From Thermoleophilia bacterium (lineage in GTDB: Bacteria; Actinomycetota; Thermoleophilia; Miltoncostaeales; Miltoncostaeaceae): DNA of 45,443 nucleotides. Shown piece by piece: positions 1-7,992 of the stretch (position 1 is the first letter of the stretch; the number at the start of each line of letters is the position of its first letter). The notes under the pieces were generated by a model. It searched no databases, had not been told where the DNA came from, and saw nothing but the letters and a program-made list of their open reading frames with translations. The translations under genes and the position numbers were made by a program. The stretch lies in assembly GCA_017882545.1 (NCBI GenBank), contig JADGPG010000123.1:1-45443 (forward strand). Direction: 5' to 3'.

Positions 1-556
1 GCAGGCTCGGCCGGTACGACAGTTCGGTCAGCGCCACCGCGACCCTATCGTCGTCGTTGACGAATGGCCGGATCAGGCACAGGAATGCGTCGGCGTCCGG
101 GCGCCACTCCGCGTCAAGGATGCACACCATGGGATAGCGGGCCGCAGTGACGGCGGCGTTGGCCGCGGCGGCGGCGTCAGCGTAGAGATCGTCGAGCACC
201 GTGACATGCGCGGGAACGTCGGCCCGATCTTCGCCGTCAGGGGACGCGAGCGCGGCAGCGATTTCATCGTGCGCCGCCTCGCATCCGGTCGCGGCGGCGA
301 CCAGGATCTCGAGCTGGGGGTAGCGGGCGCGTGACAGCGCGCGGATGTTGGCCACCGATGACTCGCAGTCTGCGTCGAGCACCACGACCAGTGCCAACGG
401 TGGCATCAGCGGGTTCGTGAACATGTCCTGGAGATCGGCAGGCCCCGGCCGGTCTGCGCGGTGACGCCGGACGGCGTCGCGGACCGACCGCACCACGCGC
501 CACGCCTGGCACAGGACGAGTACGCCGAGCGCGACCCAGACGAGCGCGGTCAGCAC
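1..556 (-). CDS. membrane-anchored glycosyltransferase family 2, N-terminal part (runs off the left edge)
   Basis: About 185 codons of the N-terminus are visible. A GTG at 556 lies 7 bp inside the end of the upstream HEAT-repeat gene. Residues about 2-20 form a hydrophobic segment (ALVWVALGVLVL), followed by a basic stretch, so the enzyme is probably anchored in the membrane with a cytoplasmic catalytic domain. A GT-A-like nucleotide-sugar fold follows: a first strand (LALVVVLDAD), NIRALSRARYPQLEILVA matching the usual family-2 pattern of a short helix then YPxLEI(L/V)V, and an acidic metal/UDP-binding motif ILDAEWRPDADA in the DxD position. The usual VDDGS after the second strand is replaced by VAAATG, so donor-site details may differ. 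The acceptor domain and any C-terminal membrane helices lie outside the window. It probably makes or extends an envelope polysaccharide (inference). Start codon uncertain. Confidence 0.72.
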   Translation of the reverse strand, partial: MLTALVWVALGVLVLCQAWRVVRSVRDAVRRHRADRPGPADLQDMFTNPLMPPLALVVVLDADCESSVANIRALSRARYPQLEILVAAATGCEAAHDEIAAALASPDGEDRADVPAHVTVLDDLYADAAAAANAAVTAARYPMVCILDAEWRPDADAFLCLIRPFVNDDDRVAVALTELSYRPSL

Positions 557-1440
557 CGCACACCGTCCAGCGCGGAGAGTTGTTGCAGCGCCCATGCGGC
601 CGACTGGAGAACGTGCGCCGGGCGGTCGGATGCGACGACCTCGCGCAGATCATCCAGTGCGCGGGGATCTTCGATTCGGCCCAACGCCCGCGCCGCCGCC
701 GCGGCGACGACCGAACTGTCGTCGAGGTGCATCCGCGCGCAGAGATCGTCGACTGCGTCGGCGGCGCCGAAGCGCCCCAGCAATTCGGCCGCCATGCGGC
801 GGGCCGACTGCACCGGGAGTGCGAGTCCGGCGCGCAGACCGGGGATCGCTGCCGGGCCGATCAGGGTGATCGCGATGCTGGCATCGCCGGTCGGCACGGA
901 TGCCTCGGCGCCGACTCCCGCGAGAAGGAACGGGACTGCGCCCGCATGGCCCAGTTTGCCGAGTGAGCGCGCCGCAGCGGCGCGGACCTGAGCATCGGGG
1001 TCGCCCAGCAGCGCGATCAGTTCGGGCAACGCATGGCGGGTAACGGTCACACCCAACACCTCTGCTGCCGCGGCGCGCCGGGACCCGAATCGGCTTCGCG
1101 TGGCACGCCGTGCCCGGTCGACGGCGCCATGCCGGATTAGGACCTTGCGAAGCGCGGTCCGCTCATTCGGGGCAAGCCGCGGAAACAGTCCGACGACGAC
1201 GCGCTCGAGGGCGACCTCGTCGCGGGCGCCCAGGTGCCCGAGCTCTGACGGGTCCGGGGGGGCATCGATCGCGTTCGGCCGGGCGGACCGCCACATCTCA
1301 AGTGCGTCCTCGGCCCGCGCGTCGCCGCGGGCCGCCCGGCGGCGCGTCAGGGCCTGGCCCGTCGCCGCGGCAAGGAGCGCGCCGGTCAGCAGGACCAAGC
1401 ACGTCACAAGGGGAGCGATCAGGGTGGAGGGGTCCGGCAT
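550..1440 (-). CDS. membrane-anchored HEAT-repeat protein
   Basis: This 296-residue protein starts at an ATG (MPDPSTLIAP). Longer in-frame starts exist, but the sequence before this Met is arginine-rich and looks non-coding. Residues about 7-29 form one transmembrane segment (LVTCLVLLTGALLAAA), followed by RRRAARG, so the rest is probably cytoplasmic. From about residue 110 to the end, degenerate 30-residue helical repeats of HEAT/PBS-lyase type are visible: LPELIALLGDPDAQVRAAAA, then LGKLGHAGAVPFLL, ALPVQSARRMAAELLGRFG, DDSSVVAAAAARALGRI and ALDDLREVVASDRP. Such repeats are protein-protein scaffolds with no catalytic residues expected. The gene overlaps the next gene, a membrane glycosyltransferase, by 7 bp, so the two are almost certainly co-transcribed. 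The HEAT protein may therefore bind or regulate that enzyme (inference). No exact family is recognised. Confidence 0.75.
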   Translation of the reverse strand: MPDPSTLIAPLVTCLVLLTGALLAAATGQALTRRRAARGDARAEDALEMWRSARPNAIDAPPDPSELGHLGARDEVALERVVVGLFPRLAPNERTALRKVLIRHGAVDRARRATRSRFGSRRAAAAEVLGVTVTRHALPELIALLGDPDAQVRAAAARSLGKLGHAGAVPFLLAGVGAEASVPTGDASIAITLIGPAAIPGLRAGLALPVQSARRMAAELLGRFGAADAVDDLCARMHLDDSSVVAAAAARALGRIEDPRALDDLREVVASDRPAHVLQSAAWALQQLSALDGVRC

Positions 1441-2008
1441 CGTTACTCGGCGCCGATGCACCGAGCATCGCGAGCACCGTCGGGCGGCGGAGCGTTGCTC
1501 CATACCCGAGGGCTCGGCGGTGAACGAACCACAGCGGGTTCTGAGTGTGCATGTTGGGGAGGCATGCGACATCATCATCGGAACCAAAACGCGCGACTTT
1601 AGCCCCCCGGTTGCCCGGCCCGACCACCTCGCACCAACGACCGCTTCAACCGCGCGGTCGCCGCCGATCGATTGCGTCATCGCGGGCGTGCGATCCATGG
1701 CGTCAGTCGGGTCGGCGACCCCGGCAACAGGCCTCGTGCACGGCGGGCGTTGGCCAGCGCCCCGCAGCCCCGGCAGCGGGGCTCAATGGACCCCGTCGGG
1801 CGCGGTCAGACGGTCACGGCGCGCCGGGTGGTCGCCGACGGCGGGCACTGGAGCCCCAGCCGGTAGGGCGACCGCGCTGGGTCCCATCCGCCGCGCAACG
1901 TCCTGCGCAACGTCGGAGGCATCGCGCAACGCGGTCAGTCGTATCGCACGAACACACGTTCGTCTACTTGGCCAAAGAAAAACCCTGCGTTCAGCAGGGC
2001 TTTTCTGA
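1441..2008. other. gene-free stretch between the HEAT gene and the tRNA genes
   Basis: About 530 bases here have no convincing coding region. Open frames exist on both strands, but their translations are Arg/Pro/Ser-rich without any domain, as expected by chance in GC-rich DNA. The right end (1974-1999) is the terminator of the tRNA unit. The remainder must hold the promoter and leader of the minus-strand HEAT/glycosyltransferase unit. A short hairpin of form CCGG-GCAA-CCGG on the minus strand lies near 1605-1617. No known RNA family was recognised by eye (RNase P, tmRNA, SRP and common riboswitch core motifs were looked for). Confidence 0.4.
1974..1999 (-). terminator. intrinsic terminator of the tRNA-Val/tRNA-Asp unit
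   Basis: Read on the minus strand, the stem CCCTGC, loop TGAAC and stem GCAGGG are followed directly by TTTTTCTTT, a textbook rho-independent terminator about 10 bases after the tRNA-Asp 3' end. The plus-strand side also has a short T-run (CTTTT), so it may act weakly in both directions. It is the only classical hairpin-plus-U-tract terminator noticed in the window. Confidence 0.9.
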
Positions 2009-2083
2009 CGGGAGCGACGGGGCTCGAACCCGCGACCTCCGGATTGACAGTCCGGTGCTCTAACCAAGCTGAGCTACGCCCCC
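2009..2083 (-). tRNA. tRNA-Asp (anticodon GUC)
   Basis: The minus strand folds as a complete cloverleaf: 7-bp acceptor GGGGGCG/CGCTCCC (one G-U pair), D arm GCTC..GAGC, anticodon stem CCGGA/TCCGG with loop CTGTCAA (anticodon GTC), and T arm GCGGG-TTCGAGC-CCCGT. The discriminator base is G, as expected for tRNA-Asp. CCA is not encoded, so it must be added by the CCA-adding enzyme. It lies 27 bases downstream of tRNA-Val and shares its terminator. Confidence 0.97.
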
Positions 2084-2110
2084 CGTGGCCGGATTGCCCG
2101 GGCCAGTCAG

Positions 2111-2182
2111 TGGGCGGTGACAGATTTGAACTGCCGGCCCCCTGCTTGTAAGGCAGGTGCTCTACCGCTGAGCTAACCGCCC
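2111..2182 (-). tRNA. tRNA-Val (anticodon UAC)
   Basis: The minus strand gives a 7-bp perfect acceptor GGGCGGT/ACCGCCC, D arm GCTC..GAGC, anticodon stem CCTGC/GCAGG with loop CTTACAA (anticodon TAC, reading GUA and by wobble other Val codons), T arm GGCAG-TTCAAAT-CTGTC, and discriminator A. CCA is not encoded. It is the first gene of a two-tRNA unit on the strand opposite to the division cluster. Confidence 0.97.
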
Positions 2183-2199
2183 GTGTTCGGCGCTGCGGC

Positions 2200-2205
2200 A
2201 ACATA
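2200..2205 (-). promoter_or_regulatory. -10 element for the tRNA unit
   Basis: TATGTT on the minus strand sits 17 bases before the mature 5' end of tRNA-Val, so transcription would begin about 10 bases upstream of the tRNA. It matches the TAnnnT pattern seen before many genes in this window. No strong -35 is visible. Confidence 0.5.
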
Positions 2206-2391
2206 TCACCTTCGAAAGTGGTTCGACTCGCGCGCGTCGGATCGACTCCGGCGTTGCGCGGCCGGCGGGGTGTGAGGTGCGAAGAAAAGCCCGCAGTTTG
2301 CAGTAAAGCACCCTGGGCTTCCGCGAGGACATGGCGACCGATCCGGGAACTCCTTCCCAACGTGACGTCCCGTGCCAGAACCTTGCGTCCA

Positions 2392-3630
2392 GTGACCGCA
2401 CGACCGGAGGCTGGCCGGAAGCCGCGCGCGGTTGCGGCGGCGCGATCCGCACCCGAGAGCACGATGATGGCCATCGTCTTCGGTCTCGTGTGCTTCAGCA
2501 TCGTGATGGTCTACTCCGCGACGTCGGCGCAGGCCGTGCTCGCCGGCACGAGCCCGTATGTGTTCGCCGAAAAGCAGTTGCTCTACGCGGTGATCGGCGG
2601 GGCCGCGTTTGTCTTCTGCCGTCACTGGGATCCCAAGTTCCTGCAGCGCGTGGCGAGCGTCGGTCTGGTCGCGTCGATCATCGCGCTGCTCGTGGTGCTC
2701 GTCCCGGGGATCGGGGTCAACGTCAACGGCGCGCGGCGGTGGATTGCGGTGCCGGTCTTCGGTCAGGTCCAGCCGGCGGAGTTCGCAAAACTCACACTGG
2801 TCCTCTGGGTTGCGGCGGCTGTCGCCCGGAATCCCCGCGCGCTCGGCACGCTGCGCGGCCTGATGCCGTACATGCTCGTGACGTTCGGGATGGCGGGCCT
2901 GATCCTGCTCGAGCCCGACCTCGGGACTGCGACCACGCTGGCATTCGTCGGCCTGGCCATGCTCCTGGTGGCCGGTGCGCAGCCGCGGCACATCGCCCTC
3001 GCGCTGGGCGTTGGCGCCAGCCTGGCGGCAATCGCGATCGTCGCCGCGCCGTATCGTCGCGCCCGCCTGCTGGCCTTCCTTGACCCGTGGCATCAGGCGA
3101 CAACGAACGGGTTTCAGACGGTGCAGGCGCAGATCGCCGTCGGCTCCGGCGGAATTCAGGGCGTTGGGCTCGGTAGTGGTCTGCAGAAGGCCTTCTACTT
3201 GCCCGAGGCCTACAGCGACATGATCCTCGCATCGATTGGCGAGGAGCTCGGATTCATCGGGATCGCCGCGATCCTCGTGGCGATTACCGCCGTCGTCCTC
3301 CTGGGCTTCCGCATCGCGATGCGTGCCCCCGACCTTCACCAACGACTGCTGGCGACGGGGATCGCGTCACTGATTGCCGTCCAGGCGCTCGATAACGCGG
3401 GCGCCGCCCTCGGCGTGATGCCGGTGACCGGCGTGCCGCTGCCGTTCGTCTCCTATGGTGGCAGTAGCCTCGTCGTGCTCCTCGCGGGCACCGGGATCCT
3501 GTTTAGCATTAGCCGCCGAAGTGACCGTGCACAACGATCTCAGCGAACAGCCAACGCGCGTACTCATCGCAGCGAGCGGGACGGGCGGGCACGTGATGCC
3601 GGCTCTCGCCGTCGCGGAAGCGCTGCGTGA
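2392..3630 (+). CDS. ftsW: FtsW, septal peptidoglycan polymerase (SEDS family)
   Basis: FtsW is the multi-pass glycosyltransferase that polymerises lipid II at the division septum with its partner FtsI. The translation shows the SEDS signatures: TM1 ending in VMVYSAT, KQLLYAVIGG, NGARRWI..FGQVQPAEFAKL, LLEPDLGTA, the long external loop with GFQTVQAQIAVGSGG..GLGSG, SDMILASIGEELGF, and the C-terminal PVTGVPLPFVSYGGSS. The start is uncertain. GTG 2392 puts about 24 residues before TM1, as in relatives (412 aa); GTG 2362 and ATG 2464 are alternatives, the last cutting into TM1. No clear Shine-Dalgarno sequence is seen. The frame does not stop after the last helix (ILFSISRR) but continues for about 39 Arg-rich residues, overlapping murG by 110 bp. 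Confidence 0.93.
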   Translation: MTARPEAGRKPRAVAAARSAPESTMMAIVFGLVCFSIVMVYSATSAQAVLAGTSPYVFAEKQLLYAVIGGAAFVFCRHWDPKFLQRVASVGLVASIIALLVVLVPGIGVNVNGARRWIAVPVFGQVQPAEFAKLTLVLWVAAAVARNPRALGTLRGLMPYMLVTFGMAGLILLEPDLGTATTLAFVGLAMLLVAGAQPRHIALALGVGASLAAIAIVAAPYRRARLLAFLDPWHQATTNGFQTVQAQIAVGSGGIQGVGLGSGLQKAFYLPEAYSDMILASIGEELGFIGIAAILVAITAVVLLGFRIAMRAPDLHQRLLATGIASLIAVQALDNAGAALGVMPVTGVPLPFVSYGGSSLVVLLAGTGILFSISRRSDRAQRSQRTANARTHRSERDGRARDAGSRRRGSAA

Positions 3631-4627
3631 TCGCGCGGCCGAGGTCGCGTTTGTCACGGCCACTGGACGCGCGGGAACCGGCATCGCCGCCGCACAGGGA
3701 TTCCCGGAGGACAGCATCCCGCTGCAGGGGTTCCGACGCAGCCTGTCGCTGAGCAACCTGCGCACGGCGGCGATGACGGTTCTGGCGGTCCCGCGGGCCA
3801 TACGGATCGTGCGCCGCCGGGATGTTGACGCCGTCGTGACCGGCGGTGGCTACATGGCCGGTCCGGTCGCTGTGGCTGCGTGGCTCCTGCGCCGGCCGAT
3901 CGTCGCGCTTGAGGCCGATGCCCACATCGGGCTCGCCAACCGGATGATCGCGCCGCTGTGCCGCAGGGTCGCGCTTGCGTTTCCGGTCGCCGGCCGCCGC
4001 GGGCGCCGGTACATCGTGACCGGGCGCCCGGTCGGCCGATCAGTGCGTGCGGCGACGCGCACGAGCGGCCGGCGCCGGTTCGGCATCGCGCCGGAAGCAA
4101 CCGTGATCCTCGTCGTGGGCGGATCCCAGGGTGCGCGCTCGATCAACCAGGCCGCGGTCGAAGCATTTGGCCGGACACCGCCGTTCACCGTGATTCACAT
4201 CGCAGGGCGCCGCCAGGTCGAGGCGACGCGCGCGGTGTTCGGGGATGAGGGCCCCGGCCCCGACTACCGGCTCGAAGGTTTCCTCGACGACCTGCCGGAG
4301 GCCATTGCCGCGGCCGACCTCGTCGTCTCGCGCTCGGGCGGTTCGGTCTTCGAGCTCGCGGCGCTCGGCCGGCCCAGCATCCTGATCCCGTACCCGCACG
4401 CCACCGCCGACCACCAGACGACCAACGCGAGGTGGTTGGTGGGCGCCGGTGCCGCGGTGATGCTTCCAGACGAGGAGTGCACCGGTCCGCGTCTGCGCGA
4501 GCTGGTTGGGGCACTGCTGTCGGATCGACCGAGGCTCAGGGAGATGGGGCAGGCGGCGCGCGAGGTCGGCAAGCCCGAGGCCGCCGACCGGATCGCGGAG
4601 TTGATCCTGGGGATCGCCGCGCGGTGA
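3521..4627 (+). CDS. murG: MurG, UDP-GlcNAc:lipid I N-acetylglucosaminyltransferase
   Basis: MurG adds GlcNAc from UDP-GlcNAc to lipid I, making lipid II on the inner face of the membrane. Starting at GTG 3521 gives 368 aa, the usual family length. The N-terminal strand and G-loop appear as VLIAASGTGGHVMPALAVAEAL, the second G-loop as VVGGSQGARSINQAA, and the donor-binding segment as SRSGGSVFELAALGRPSILIPYP followed by HATADHQTTNA (Rossmann GT-B fold, family 28). A further GTG at 3527 is possible. It overlaps the ftsW tail by 110 bp and overlaps murC by 4 bp (GTGA), so translation is probably coupled. Confidence 0.95.
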   Translation: MTVHNDLSEQPTRVLIAASGTGGHVMPALAVAEALRDRAAEVAFVTATGRAGTGIAAAQGFPEDSIPLQGFRRSLSLSNLRTAAMTVLAVPRAIRIVRRRDVDAVVTGGGYMAGPVAVAAWLLRRPIVALEADAHIGLANRMIAPLCRRVALAFPVAGRRGRRYIVTGRPVGRSVRAATRTSGRRRFGIAPEATVILVVGGSQGARSINQAAVEAFGRTPPFTVIHIAGRRQVEATRAVFGDEGPGPDYRLEGFLDDLPEAIAAADLVVSRSGGSVFELAALGRPSILIPYPHATADHQTTNARWLVGAGAAVMLPDEECTGPRLRELVGALLSDRPRLREMGQAAREVGKPEAADRIAELILGIAAR

Positions 4628-6015
4628 CCGATACGCCGCCGCCGGAACTTCACATGGTGGGCATCGGCGGGGCCGGCATGAGCGGCCTGGCGCGCCTGGC
4701 GCTCCAGGCCGGCTATCGGGTCAGTGGTACCGATCGCTCATCTTCGCCGGTGCTTGATGATCTCGCCGCACTCGGCGCGGACATCCATGTCGGACACGAC
4801 GCGGCCGCGATGGGACCCGGCGTGGACGAGGTGGTGGTGTCCACCGCGATCGCCACGGACAATCCGGAGCTCGTCGAGGCCCGGCGGCGTGGCTTACCGA
4901 TCCGCCACCGGTCGGAGCTGCTCGTTGCCCTCATGCGCGGTCACCGGGGGCTGGCCGTCGCGGGTGCGCACGGGAAGTCGACGACGAGCGCGATGCTGCT
5001 CGCCGCACTCGGCGATGCATCGGCGTGTGTCGGCGCGAGCGTCACCGGCGGTGGCGGCACCGGTGCGGTCTGGGGGTCTGGACCGTGGTTCGTCGCCGAG
5101 GCTGACGAAAGCGACCGGTCACTGCTGCGTCTCGAGCCCGACGGGGTGATCCTGCTCAACGTCGATCACGATCACCATGCCACCTATGCATCCATCGGCG
5201 AGGTCGAGGACGTCTTTGCCGCGTTCCTGGACCGCGTCCCCGCGGACGGGGTCGTCGTCGCAGGTCCCGACCCGCGCGCGTGGCGTCTTGCCGCCGCGTC
5301 GCGTGCTCCCGCCCGCCGCATCGGCGAAGGTTCGGATGCGTGGCTGCGCATTGGCGCCCGTGGGCCTGAGGGGACAGTCCTGGAGTTCGCCGACGGGCGG
5401 GCACTGACGCTCGCCCTGGCGGTGCCCGGGGCACACAACGTCGAGAATGCTGCCTGCGCCCTCGCGATGGCGGATTGGTGCGGCGTGCCGATTGGGATCG
5501 CCGCCGACCGGATTGGCGGCTTTACCGGTGTCGGCCGGCGCTTCGAGTTCCGCGGTAGGGCCGGCGGGATCACGGTCGTCGACGACTACGCCCACCATCC
5601 GGCGGAGATCGCGGCGACGCTCGCGGCTGCCAGGGAGCTCCATCCGGGCCGGGTCGTCGCGATCTTCCAACCGCACCTGTACTCCCGCACCGCGGCGCTG
5701 GGGCCGGAACTCGCCGCGGCGCTCAGCGCAGCCGACGTCGCGATCGTCACCGAGATCTACGCCGCGCGCGAGGCACGTGATCCGAACGTCAGCGGGCGAC
5801 AGGTGGCAGCGGCGATCACACCACCGACCCACGCCGAGTTCGCACCGACATTGGACGCGGCCGCCGCGATCGCCGTGCGTCTGGCACGCCCCGGCGATCT
5901 GGTGCTGACCCTCGGTGCTGGTGACGTCACGACGCTCGGGGAGGACTTGCTGCGACGGCTGGAGTACGAGTACCCGGGGAGCCTCGACCATGAAGGTGCC
6001 ACCGATTCCGCTTGA
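4624..6015 (+). CDS. murC: MurC, UDP-N-acetylmuramate--L-alanine ligase
   Basis: This is an ATP-dependent cytoplasmic ligase that adds L-Ala to UDP-MurNAc, the first amino acid of the peptide stem. It starts at GTG 4624 and overlaps the murG stop by 4 bp (463 aa, normal). The N-terminal Rossmann domain has GIGGAGMSGLARLAL. The central ATP domain carries the P-loop variant GAHGKSTTSAML (the family usually has GTHGKTTT), EADESD, and NVDHDHHATY. The C-terminal domain shows VVDDYAHHPAEIAATLAAAR. All Mur-ligase invariant blocks are present. The last 26 bases overlap the murB start. Confidence 0.96.
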   Translation: MTDTPPPELHMVGIGGAGMSGLARLALQAGYRVSGTDRSSSPVLDDLAALGADIHVGHDAAAMGPGVDEVVVSTAIATDNPELVEARRRGLPIRHRSELLVALMRGHRGLAVAGAHGKSTTSAMLLAALGDASACVGASVTGGGGTGAVWGSGPWFVAEADESDRSLLRLEPDGVILLNVDHDHHATYASIGEVEDVFAAFLDRVPADGVVVAGPDPRAWRLAAASRAPARRIGEGSDAWLRIGARGPEGTVLEFADGRALTLALAVPGAHNVENAACALAMADWCGVPIGIAADRIGGFTGVGRRFEFRGRAGGITVVDDYAHHPAEIAATLAAARELHPGRVVAIFQPHLYSRTAALGPELAAALSAADVAIVTEIYAAREARDPNVSGRQVAAAITPPTHAEFAPTLDAAAAIAVRLARPGDLVLTLGAGDVTTLGEDLLRRLEYEYPGSLDHEGATDSA

Positions 6016-6907
6016 GCTCGCGCACGACGTCCCGCTGGCCCCGTTCACGACGATCCGCGTTGGCGGCAGCGCACGCGCCTACGCGACCGCGCGCTCGTTC
6101 CGCGAGGTCACCGAGGCGCTCGCGTGGGCCGCATCGCGAGACGTGCCCGTGGCCGTGATCGGCAAGGGGTCCAACCTGCTGATCTCCGACGAGGGGTTCT
6201 TGGGCCTGGCACTGCGGCTGTCGGGGCGCCTGGGCACGATCGTGGTCCGGGATCGTCAGCTCTGGTGCGGCGGCGGCGCGTCGCTGCCACGCGCCGTCCA
6301 GCGCGCCGCCAAGAACGGTCTTGCGGGGCTCGAGTTCGGGGCGAGCATCCCAGGGTCGGTGGGCGGAGCTGTCGCCATGAACGCCGGCGCGTACCGCTCG
6401 GAGCTCAAGGACGTCATGCGCTGGGCGGTGGTGTGTACCGCCGACGGGCGTCGTCGGGTCGGCCCGGGGGACCTTGGGATGGGGTACCGACACACCGGTC
6501 TGAGGGGAGGCGAGGTCGTGGCGGCGGCGGCGTTCGATTTGCGGCCCGATGATCCCGAGGCCATTCTCGCGCGCCTCGGGGAGTTCCGCGGGCAGCGCAG
6601 GGCAACCCAGCCCCAAGGGGTCCGGACGTTCGGAAGCGTGTTCGCGAACCCGCCCGGCGACTCATCCGGCCGCCTGCTCGAGTCGGTTGACTGCAAGGGC
6701 CTCGTGATCGGTGGTGCGCGGTTCTCGCCCGTACACGCCAACTTCATCGAGGCCGGGCCCGACTGCCGCGCGGAGGATGTCCTCGCGTTGATGCGCGAGG
6801 GACGCAAGCGGGTTGCGGCGGTCGGCGGACCGGTGCTCGAGCCCGAGGTGCGGTTTCTTGATCCGATCAAGGGCATCACGCGGCCGCCGCTCGGCGAGGT
6901 CGGCTAG
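5990..6907 (+). CDS. murB: MurB, UDP-N-acetylenolpyruvoylglucosamine reductase
   Basis: A FAD enzyme that reduces UDP-GlcNAc-enolpyruvate to UDP-MurNAc with NADPH. The chosen ATG 5990 is preceded by GGGGAG and gives 305 aa. Motifs are TIRVGGSARAYA, IGKGSNLLISDEGF (FAD diphosphate), FGASIPGSVGGAVAMNAGAY, RATQPQ..TFGSVFANP (the Ser is the usual proton donor), ARFSPVHANFIE and LEPEVRFL. The short form without the extra loop fits a type II MurB. The gene sits out of pathway order between murC and ftsQ, a common dcw-cluster arrangement in high-GC lineages. The start lies 26 bp inside murC. Confidence 0.95.
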   Translation: MKVPPIPLELAHDVPLAPFTTIRVGGSARAYATARSFREVTEALAWAASRDVPVAVIGKGSNLLISDEGFLGLALRLSGRLGTIVVRDRQLWCGGGASLPRAVQRAAKNGLAGLEFGASIPGSVGGAVAMNAGAYRSELKDVMRWAVVCTADGRRRVGPGDLGMGYRHTGLRGGEVVAAAAFDLRPDDPEAILARLGEFRGQRRATQPQGVRTFGSVFANPPGDSSGRLLESVDCKGLVIGGARFSPVHANFIEAGPDCRAEDVLALMREGRKRVAAVGGPVLEPEVRFLDPIKGITRPPLGEVG

Positions 6908-6909
6908 CG

Positions 6910-7743
6910 ATGGCCACGACCGATGGCGTGCCGGAACCCGGGAGGGCCCATCCCGCCCTCGAGGAGCGGCGGCGCAAGGTCGCCCGTGAGCGGGGACGGC
7001 GCAGGCGCCTGGTCGTGCTCGGCGGCATTGGCGCGGTGGTCTGTGTCCTGGCGGGATACTGGCTGGCCACCGGACCGGTCCTCACGGTGGGCGGGATCAC
7101 GGTCACCGGCTATCGCGGCCCCGACCGACCGCAACTCGAGAGTGCCCTTGCCGGCGCCGCGTCCCACGGCGGGTCGCTGCTGTCGCCGCCGGTCGATGAC
7201 ATGACGGTGATCGCGGAGCGCTTCCCCGGGGTCCAGACGATCCACGTGTCCCGGGACTGGCCGTTGGGGCTCACCGTCGCAGTGGTTCCGGCGCCGGCGT
7301 TTGCGGTCGTCGAGGCCCCGGGGCAGAGATCGGTGGTCGTTTCGCCGCGCGGGCTGGTGATGGCACCGGCGCCGCCTCACCTCGTGCGTCCGACGCTCGT
7401 GTTGAGCCAACCGATCCCCGCGTTCGCCCATCCGCTGCCGGCGTGGGCGATGCAGACTCTCGGGTTCTTAATGCTCGTTGCGCCGCATACCCGTCCGCGG
7501 ATCCAGAACATCACGTACGCCGGCGGGGAGCTACGGGCGCAGATGACCAAGGGTCCGGTGTTGATTCTGGGCACACCGGACCGTCTTTCTCAGAAGGCCG
7601 TGGCGGTGAACACCATTCTCAGCAGGGTTTCGGCGAAGACGGTGTTGAGCGCGACGTACCTCGACGTGAGCGTTCCAGATCGCCCTGCCCTGGGCAACGG
7701 GACGGTACCGCCGGTGACTACCTCTACCTCAACTTCAGGGTAA
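6910..7743 (+). CDS. ftsQ: FtsQ/DivIB-type cell division protein
   Basis: A bitopic membrane protein that links early and late divisome proteins. Its 277 aa comprise a basic cytoplasmic tail (RRRKVARERGRRRRL), one membrane helix (VVLGGIGAVVCVLAGYWLA), then a POTRA-like region with the hallmark pattern LTVGGITVTGYR..LESAL.. and IAERFPGVQTIHVSRDWPLGLTVAVVPAPAFAVV, and an extracytoplasmic beta domain. The C-terminus is a low-complexity TTSTSTSG tail. Family sequence identity is low, but topology, POTRA pattern and position between murB and ftsZ make the call secure. Only 2 bases separate it from murB. Confidence 0.9.
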   Translation: MATTDGVPEPGRAHPALEERRRKVARERGRRRRLVVLGGIGAVVCVLAGYWLATGPVLTVGGITVTGYRGPDRPQLESALAGAASHGGSLLSPPVDDMTVIAERFPGVQTIHVSRDWPLGLTVAVVPAPAFAVVEAPGQRSVVVSPRGLVMAPAPPHLVRPTLVLSQPIPAFAHPLPAWAMQTLGFLMLVAPHTRPRIQNITYAGGELRAQMTKGPVLILGTPDRLSQKAVAVNTILSRVSAKTVLSATYLDVSVPDRPALGNGTVPPVTTSTSTSG

Positions 7744-7792
7744 TACTGTTGAGTTGTCACCGGGTTCCCCGCCGCGGGTCGGGTCTCGGCTC

Positions 7793-7821
7793 TTGACATG
7801 TGCGGTGCGCCTGCCTAGCGT
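7793..7821 (+). promoter_or_regulatory. ftsZ promoter
   Basis: A perfect TTGACA (7793-7798) is followed after 17 bases by TAGCGT (7816-7821). This is the best complete -35/-10 pair in the window. It would start a roughly 165-base leader before ftsZ, letting ftsZ be expressed separately from the upstream cell-wall genes. Confidence 0.7.
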
Positions 7822-7992
7822 CCGAGGCGGCGCGACCGCGTCAAAACAGCCTTTTCGTGGGCTCGTCCCATCGGGGTAATCCCTCGAGTAGACGTTGAGG
7901 CTTGAGCAGGCGGGCTTGGCGACAACCTTCAAGTCTGAGTAGAGATATGGCCAGCGCTGGGTCGCCAGACCCGGTCGAGGAGGACGGACGAC

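Noticed and set aside
1561-1640. Weak likeness to a c-di-GMP riboswitch core (a GACTTTAGCC then CCGGTTGCCCGG run, plus strand)
   Set aside because: The conserved GACGCAAAGCC and the tetraloop/receptor arrangement are missing, and the plus-strand direction points away from the HEAT/glycosyltransferase genes.
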